Positions 60,313 through 64,000 of a stretch of 64,000 nucleotides of DNA are shown in pieces. Each line of letters begins with the position of its first letter. Within the stretch, counting starts at the first letter, position 1. The translations under genes were made by a program, and so were the position numbers. Under the pieces are notes generated by a model. The model was given only the letters and a program-made list of their open reading frames with translations, was not told the DNA's origin and searched no databases. Source of the stretch: Frondihabitans peucedani (GTDB lineage: Bacteria > Actinomycetota > Actinomycetes > Actinomycetales > Microbacteriaceae); contig NZ_BAABAU010000001.1 in NCBI RefSeq assembly GCF_039537585.1, positions 62,001 through 126,000 of the forward strand, in the 5' to 3' direction.

Positions 60313-62100
60313 TCAGGGCCGCGCGTCCGCCTTGCCGGCCGGCGCATCCGCGCCGGCCCGCGCGTCCGTGCCGCCCCGAGCCTCCGCGCCGCCCCGCGCG
60401 TCCGCCGCGCGGCCGGCGAGGTACGCGACCCAGCCGCCGTACCTCGTGACGTCGCGCGCCCCCACGAGCGCCGCGGGCTCGCAGACGAACCCCCGGAGCA
60501 CCCGGCCGTCGGCCAGAGTCACCGCTCCGATCGCCATCGGTGCGGGGAGCGCGTCGACGAACGTCGCGAACCCTGCCGCCGGCAGCGACCAGACCTCTCC
60601 CCGGATGGAGGCGCCGCCCGACGCGACAGCGACGAGGCCCGGCTTCGGCGGGGTGGTAGGGAGCGCGTGCAGCCGGTACGCGGGCGCCGTCTCGACGGCC
60701 TCCGAGAAGGCGCCGCCCGCTGCGACGAGCTGGACGTTCAGCGGCTGCCCGCGGAGGTGCGCCCCGACGACGAGCAGGTCGATCCGGGGCGAAAGGAACC
60801 GCCGCGCCAGGTCGGCCAGGGCCCGGTCCGAGAACGCGCGCCCGGTCAGCATGACGCCGAACGGCAGGCCGTCGACGAAGCCGGCGGGCACGGCGACGGC
60901 GGCGAGGTCGAGGAGGTTCGCGAAGTTCGTGAAGCGCCCCATCCTGCTGTTGGCCCCGACCGGATCGGCGGCCACCTCGTCGAGCGTGGGGTGCCAGGTG
61001 GTCGTCGGCGTGAGGAGCGCGTCGAACCCGGCGAGGGACGCGAGCCCCCGCTGCCCGAGGAGGTCGAGCCGCTCCCGGTCCCGGTAGAGGTCGACCGCGC
61101 GCGCCTCGGCGCCGCCGAGCACGATCGACGCGACGGTCGCGTCGAGGTCGTTTCCGACGAGGTCCGGATGCGCCGCGATGAACTCTCCGACCGCCGCGTA
61201 CCGCTCGGCCACGAACGCGCCGCCGTAGAGGAGGGTCGCAGCCTCGAGGAGATCGGCGATGTCGACCTCCACGATCTCGACCCCGGTCGCCCGCAGGCGC
61301 TCGACGGCCGCGGCGAATGCCTCCGGCCACCCGGGAGCCAGGCCGTCCAGGTGCTCGGGCGTGGGGATCGCGACGCGCGGCCGGGCCGGGAGCACGACCG
61401 CGCGGGGATCGTCGTCTCTCGCGAGGGAATCGCGCCCGTCGGGGCCCGACACGAACTCGACGGCCAGCCGGGCGAGGTCGAGGTCGCGCGCGAAGACGGT
61501 GATGCAGTCGATGGAGCGGCACGCCGGGACGGATCCTGTGGTGGGGAGCAGCCCGCGCGTCGCCTTGATCCCGACGATCCCGTTGAGCGCGGCGGGAACG
61601 CGTCCTGATCCCGCGGTGTCGGTCCCGAGGGCGAGGTCGACGATCCCGAGGGCGACCGCGACCGCCGATCCGGACGACGAGCCGCCCGAGATCCTGCTCG
61701 GATCCCAGGCGTTCCGCACGGCTCCGAAGGGGCTCCGGGTGCCGACGAGGCCGGTGGCGAACTGGTCGAGGTTCGTCTTGCCGACGACGACGGCCCCGCG
61801 TGCCCGAAGACGCGCGATGACGGTCGCATCGACCTCGGGATCGTAGGCGTACGCGCGCGATCCCGCCGTCGTCGGCAGCCCCTCGACGTCGATATTGTCC
61901 TTCACGGCGACGACGAGACCCGCAAGCGGCAGGATCACGCCCTCCGCCACTCGAGCATCGATCCCCGCGGCCTCGGCCAGAGCATGCTCCCGGTCGCGGA
62001 GGCTGATGAACACCTCGGGCCGGTCGACCTCGGCGATCCGGTCGAACGCCGCGGCGACGCGCTCGGCGGCACTCGCGACACCGGTCGTGAACCCGCTCAC
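60313..62100 (-). CDS. atzF: Allophanate hydrolase (AtzF-type)
   Basis: 595 residues from GTG at 62100, overlapping the urea carboxylase stop (GTGA). The amidase signature domain shows the Lys-Ser-Ser triad: VKDNIDVEG, RISGGSSSGSA and GTDTAGSGRVPA. A C-terminal allophanate-hydrolase domain follows (TRYGGWVAYLAG) and the last about 30 residues are Ala/Asp/Gly-Arg repeats. It cleaves allophanate to ammonia and carbon dioxide, completing urea breakdown begun by the neighbouring carboxylase. Confidence 0.95.
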   Translation of the reverse strand: MSGFTTGVASAAERVAAAFDRIAEVDRPEVFISLRDREHALAEAAGIDARVAEGVILPLAGLVVAVKDNIDVEGLPTTAGSRAYAYDPEVDATVIARLRARGAVVVGKTNLDQFATGLVGTRSPFGAVRNAWDPSRISGGSSSGSAVAVALGIVDLALGTDTAGSGRVPAALNGIVGIKATRGLLPTTGSVPACRSIDCITVFARDLDLARLAVEFVSGPDGRDSLARDDDPRAVVLPARPRVAIPTPEHLDGLAPGWPEAFAAAVERLRATGVEIVEVDIADLLEAATLLYGGAFVAERYAAVGEFIAAHPDLVGNDLDATVASIVLGGAEARAVDLYRDRERLDLLGQRGLASLAGFDALLTPTTTWHPTLDEVAADPVGANSRMGRFTNFANLLDLAAVAVPAGFVDGLPFGVMLTGRAFSDRALADLARRFLSPRIDLLVVGAHLRGQPLNVQLVAAGGAFSEAVETAPAYRLHALPTTPPKPGLVAVASGGASIRGEVWSLPAAGFATFVDALPAPMAIGAVTLADGRVLRGFVCEPAALVGARDVTRYGGWVAYLAGRAADARGGAEARGGTDARAGADAPAGKADARP

Positions 62101-64000
62101 GACACGGCCCCGATCGACACGAGCACCTGGCCCGGCGCGACCTGGTCGCCCGCCTTCGCGTAGACCTCGAGCACGCGGCCCGACACGGGCGCCTGGATCA
62201 CCGACTCCATCTTCATCGCCTCCACCGCCAGGATCCTGTCGCCCGCCTCGACGACGGCCCCGACCTCGACGTTCAGCTGCCAGATCGTCGACAGGAAGGG
62301 CGCCGACACCCCCGTCACACCGTCCGGCAGCACGATCTCGTCGCTCGCGACGGCTGCGGGCTCGTCGCGCACGTCGAACTCGCCGGACGCCCGCCAGCGC
62401 TCCTTCTCCTCGTCGAAGGCTCGCGCCTGCTGGGCCCGGAACGCGGCGATCGAGTCGTCGTTGTCGACCAGGAAGCGCTCGTAGGCGGCGATCGAGAACT
62501 CGCCCCCGACGGTCTCGAAGTGCCCGCGCCCGGCGTCGGTCTCGGCCCGGAGCTCGAGGAGCTCGTCGGCCGACACCGGGTACCACTCGATCCGGTCGAA
62601 GAAGCGCAGTGCCCAGGGCTGCTCGTCGAAGAGCCCGCCCTTCCGGAACCGGTTCCAGATCGGCACGGTGCGGCCGACGAACTGGTAGCCGCCGGGGCCC
62701 TCCATCCCGTAGATGCAGAGGTAGGCGCCGCCGATCCCGACGGAGTTCTCGGCCGTCCAGGTCCGGGCCGGGTTGTACTTCGTCGTCACCAGACGATGCC
62801 TCGGATCGAGCGGCGTCGCGACCGGGGCGCCGAGGTAGACGTCGCCGAGCCCGAGGACCAGGTAGCTGGCGTCGAAGACGGTGCGGAAGACGTCGTCGAC
62901 GCTCTCGAGCCCGTTGATCCGGCGGATGAACTCGATGTTCCAGGGTGTCCACGGGGCGTCGCTCCGGACTCCCGCCATGTACCGCTCGATGGCGAGCCGG
63001 GTCGCAGGATCGTCCCACGACAGCGGCAGCCGGACCGTCCGCGACGGCACCACCAGCTCGCTCGTCGCGGGGATCTCGTCTTCGAGCTCGCGGAGCAGCG
63101 CCGCCATCCCCGACGCCTTCAGGATGCTCGCGTCGGTGTGCACCTGCAGCGACCGGATGCCCGGGGTCACGTCGACGATCCCGCGGGGGGAGTGCTCGGC
63201 GAGCTTCTCCTGGAGGGCGTGGACGCGCATCCTGAGTCCGATGTCGAGGGTCATGTCGCCGTACTCGACCAGGACGTTGTCGTCGCCGTCGCGCCGGTAG
63301 GTGACGCTCGGGCGCGCGTCGGTCTCGTCGAGGCGCGCGAGCACCCCGTCGTCGCCGTCGCCGCCGGAGGTGAGGAGCGTCAGCGAGGCGCGCTGATCGA
63401 TGAGACCCGCGGCCTCGTCCTCGCGGACCGGCACGAACCGGATGGTGTCGCCCGGGCGGAGCTGCCCGAGCTTCCAGAGCTCGCCGCTCGCCACGACGGC
63501 GGGGCAGACGAAGCCGCCGAGGCTCGGGCCGTCGGGCCCCAGGATGATCGGGGTGTCACCGGTGAAGTCGATGGCGCCGACCGCGTAGGGGGTGTCGTGG
63601 ATGTTCGAGGGGTGCAGGCCCGCCTCGCCGCCGTCCTCACGGGCCCAGCCGGGGCGCGGCCCGATGAGCCGCACGCCGGTGCGGGCCGAGTTGTGGTGGA
63701 CGCCGTACTCGGTGGCGTAGAAGACGGCGAGGTCGCCGCGGGTGAAGAAGGTCGGCGCTGCGTGCGGGCCCTCGGTGACGCCGATCTGCCAGGTGGAGGT
63801 CAGGGCCGGGCGTCGGTGCGCGGGCGTCGGCCCCGGGATCCTGGTCAGCCGCTCGTCACCCGCGATCGCCGGGTGCGGGGCCTCCGAGTCGGGCGATCCC
63901 GTGCGGAGGACGTCGCCGGCGAGGAGGGCTCGGCCGGCATGCCCGCCGAACCCGCCGAGGGTGAAGGTCGAGGCGCTGCCGAGGTAGGCGGGAACGTCGA
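62097..64000 (-). CDS. uca: Urea carboxylase, C-terminal part (5' end beyond window)
   Basis: The reading frame is open from the right edge to the stop at 62097; at least 634 residues are visible. It starts within the AHS2/KipA-like region (VPAYLGSASTFTLGGFGGHA), followed by the AHS1/KipI-like region (VRLPLSWDDPATRLAIERYM, VYLGAPVATPLDPRHRL) and ends with a biotinyl domain carrying VEAMKMESVIQ with the biotinylated Lys. The N-terminal biotin carboxylase is outside the window. Together with allophanate hydrolase it forms the ATP-dependent urea amidolyase pathway. Confidence 0.92.
   Translation of the reverse strand, partial: DVPAYLGSASTFTLGGFGGHAGRALLAGDVLRTGSPDSEAPHPAIAGDERLTRIPGPTPAHRRPALTSTWQIGVTEGPHAAPTFFTRGDLAVFYATEYGVHHNSARTGVRLIGPRPGWAREDGGEAGLHPSNIHDTPYAVGAIDFTGDTPIILGPDGPSLGGFVCPAVVASGELWKLGQLRPGDTIRFVPVREDEAAGLIDQRASLTLLTSGGDGDDGVLARLDETDARPSVTYRRDGDDNVLVEYGDMTLDIGLRMRVHALQEKLAEHSPRGIVDVTPGIRSLQVHTDASILKASGMAALLRELEDEIPATSELVVPSRTVRLPLSWDDPATRLAIERYMAGVRSDAPWTPWNIEFIRRINGLESVDDVFRTVFDASYLVLGLGDVYLGAPVATPLDPRHRLVTTKYNPARTWTAENSVGIGGAYLCIYGMEGPGGYQFVGRTVPIWNRFRKGGLFDEQPWALRFFDRIEWYPVSADELLELRAETDAGRGHFETVGGEFSIAAYERFLVDNDDSIAAFRAQQARAFDEEKERWRASGEFDVRDEPAAVASDEIVLPDGVTGVSAPFLSTIWQLNVEVGAVVEAGDRILAVEAMKMESVIQAPVSGRVLEVYAKAGDQVAPGQVLVSIGAVS

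Noticed and set aside
2935..63011. GCAGGATC as a KOPS- or Chi-type polar motif
   Set aside because: Copies are about equal on both strands throughout the window, whereas such motifs are strongly skewed along a replication arm; only a whole-genome skew test could reopen this.
1..64000. tRNA, rRNA, insertion sequences or integrase genes at the island borders
   Set aside because: No cloverleaf-like segment, rRNA-like stretch, transposase or integrase motif was seen by eye on either strand; small ones could still be missed.

Overview
The window is chromosomal DNA from a high-GC actinobacterium, most likely a member of the Microbacteriaceae. This rests on strong G/C-ending codon bias, frequent GTG starts, many ATGA and GTGA gene overlaps, an actinobacterial type VII (ESX-like) secretion locus with WXG100 proteins, a LytR-CpsA-Psr protein with a LytR_C tail, and stand-alone NHEJ-type ligase and polymerase-domain genes. 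No rRNA, tRNA, insertion sequence or CRISPR array was seen, so the family assignment is inference.

Layout. (1) 1-15.5 kb is a defence-type island, visibly less GC-rich than the rest in places. On the minus strand it holds a coiled-coil protein of unknown function, a giant HEPN/transglutaminase-like/DUF4011 superfamily 1 helicase-nuclease broken by an in-frame TAG, a 426-residue unknown protein, and the start of a DEDD exonuclease. A DUF2510 plus scramblase-like protein faces a plus-strand McrB-McrC restriction pair. (2) 15.5-19.3 kb holds an SDR oxidoreductase, small unknown and membrane proteins, and the last 34 codons of a lost vsr gene. (3) 19.3-35.7 kb is the type VII secretion locus. One arm is minus strand (FHA/zinc-ribbon protein, small membrane protein, EccD, MinD-like protein, EccC, second MinD-like protein). 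The other is plus strand (two WXG100-type proteins, a DUF6507-like protein, a 902-residue secreted nuclease toxin, its immunity gene, then a duplicated orphan toxin tail and second immunity gene). A DUF6177-like gene pair lies beyond. (4) 35.7-41.6 kb holds housekeeping and stress genes plus a divergent ATP-dependent DNA ligase and LigD-type polymerase. (5) 41.6-47.6 kb holds a coupled three-gene surface-polysaccharide operon (GT2 glycosyltransferase, 62-residue membrane protein, OafA-type acyltransferase/SGNH) and a patatin pair. (6) 48.3-56.1 kb is a complete acyl-CoA degradation cluster around a divergent TetR/QsdR-type regulator with a likely operator. (7) 56.2-64 kb holds an LCP ligase, small membrane proteins, a striking tandem hairpin array, and a TetR - allophanate hydrolase - urea carboxylase operon that runs off the right edge.

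The strongest signals not explained by genes are: an octamer, GCAGGATC, that I counted by eye about 62 times (about half on each strand, roughly once per kb), often forcing non-preferred codons; the four-hairpin 145-bp-period array at 59205-59476; the about 1.475-kb toxin-tail/immunity tandem duplication; and the amber codon that separates Walker A from Walker B in the giant helicase. All coordinates, counts and motif calls were made by reading the sequence; no search or computation was run.
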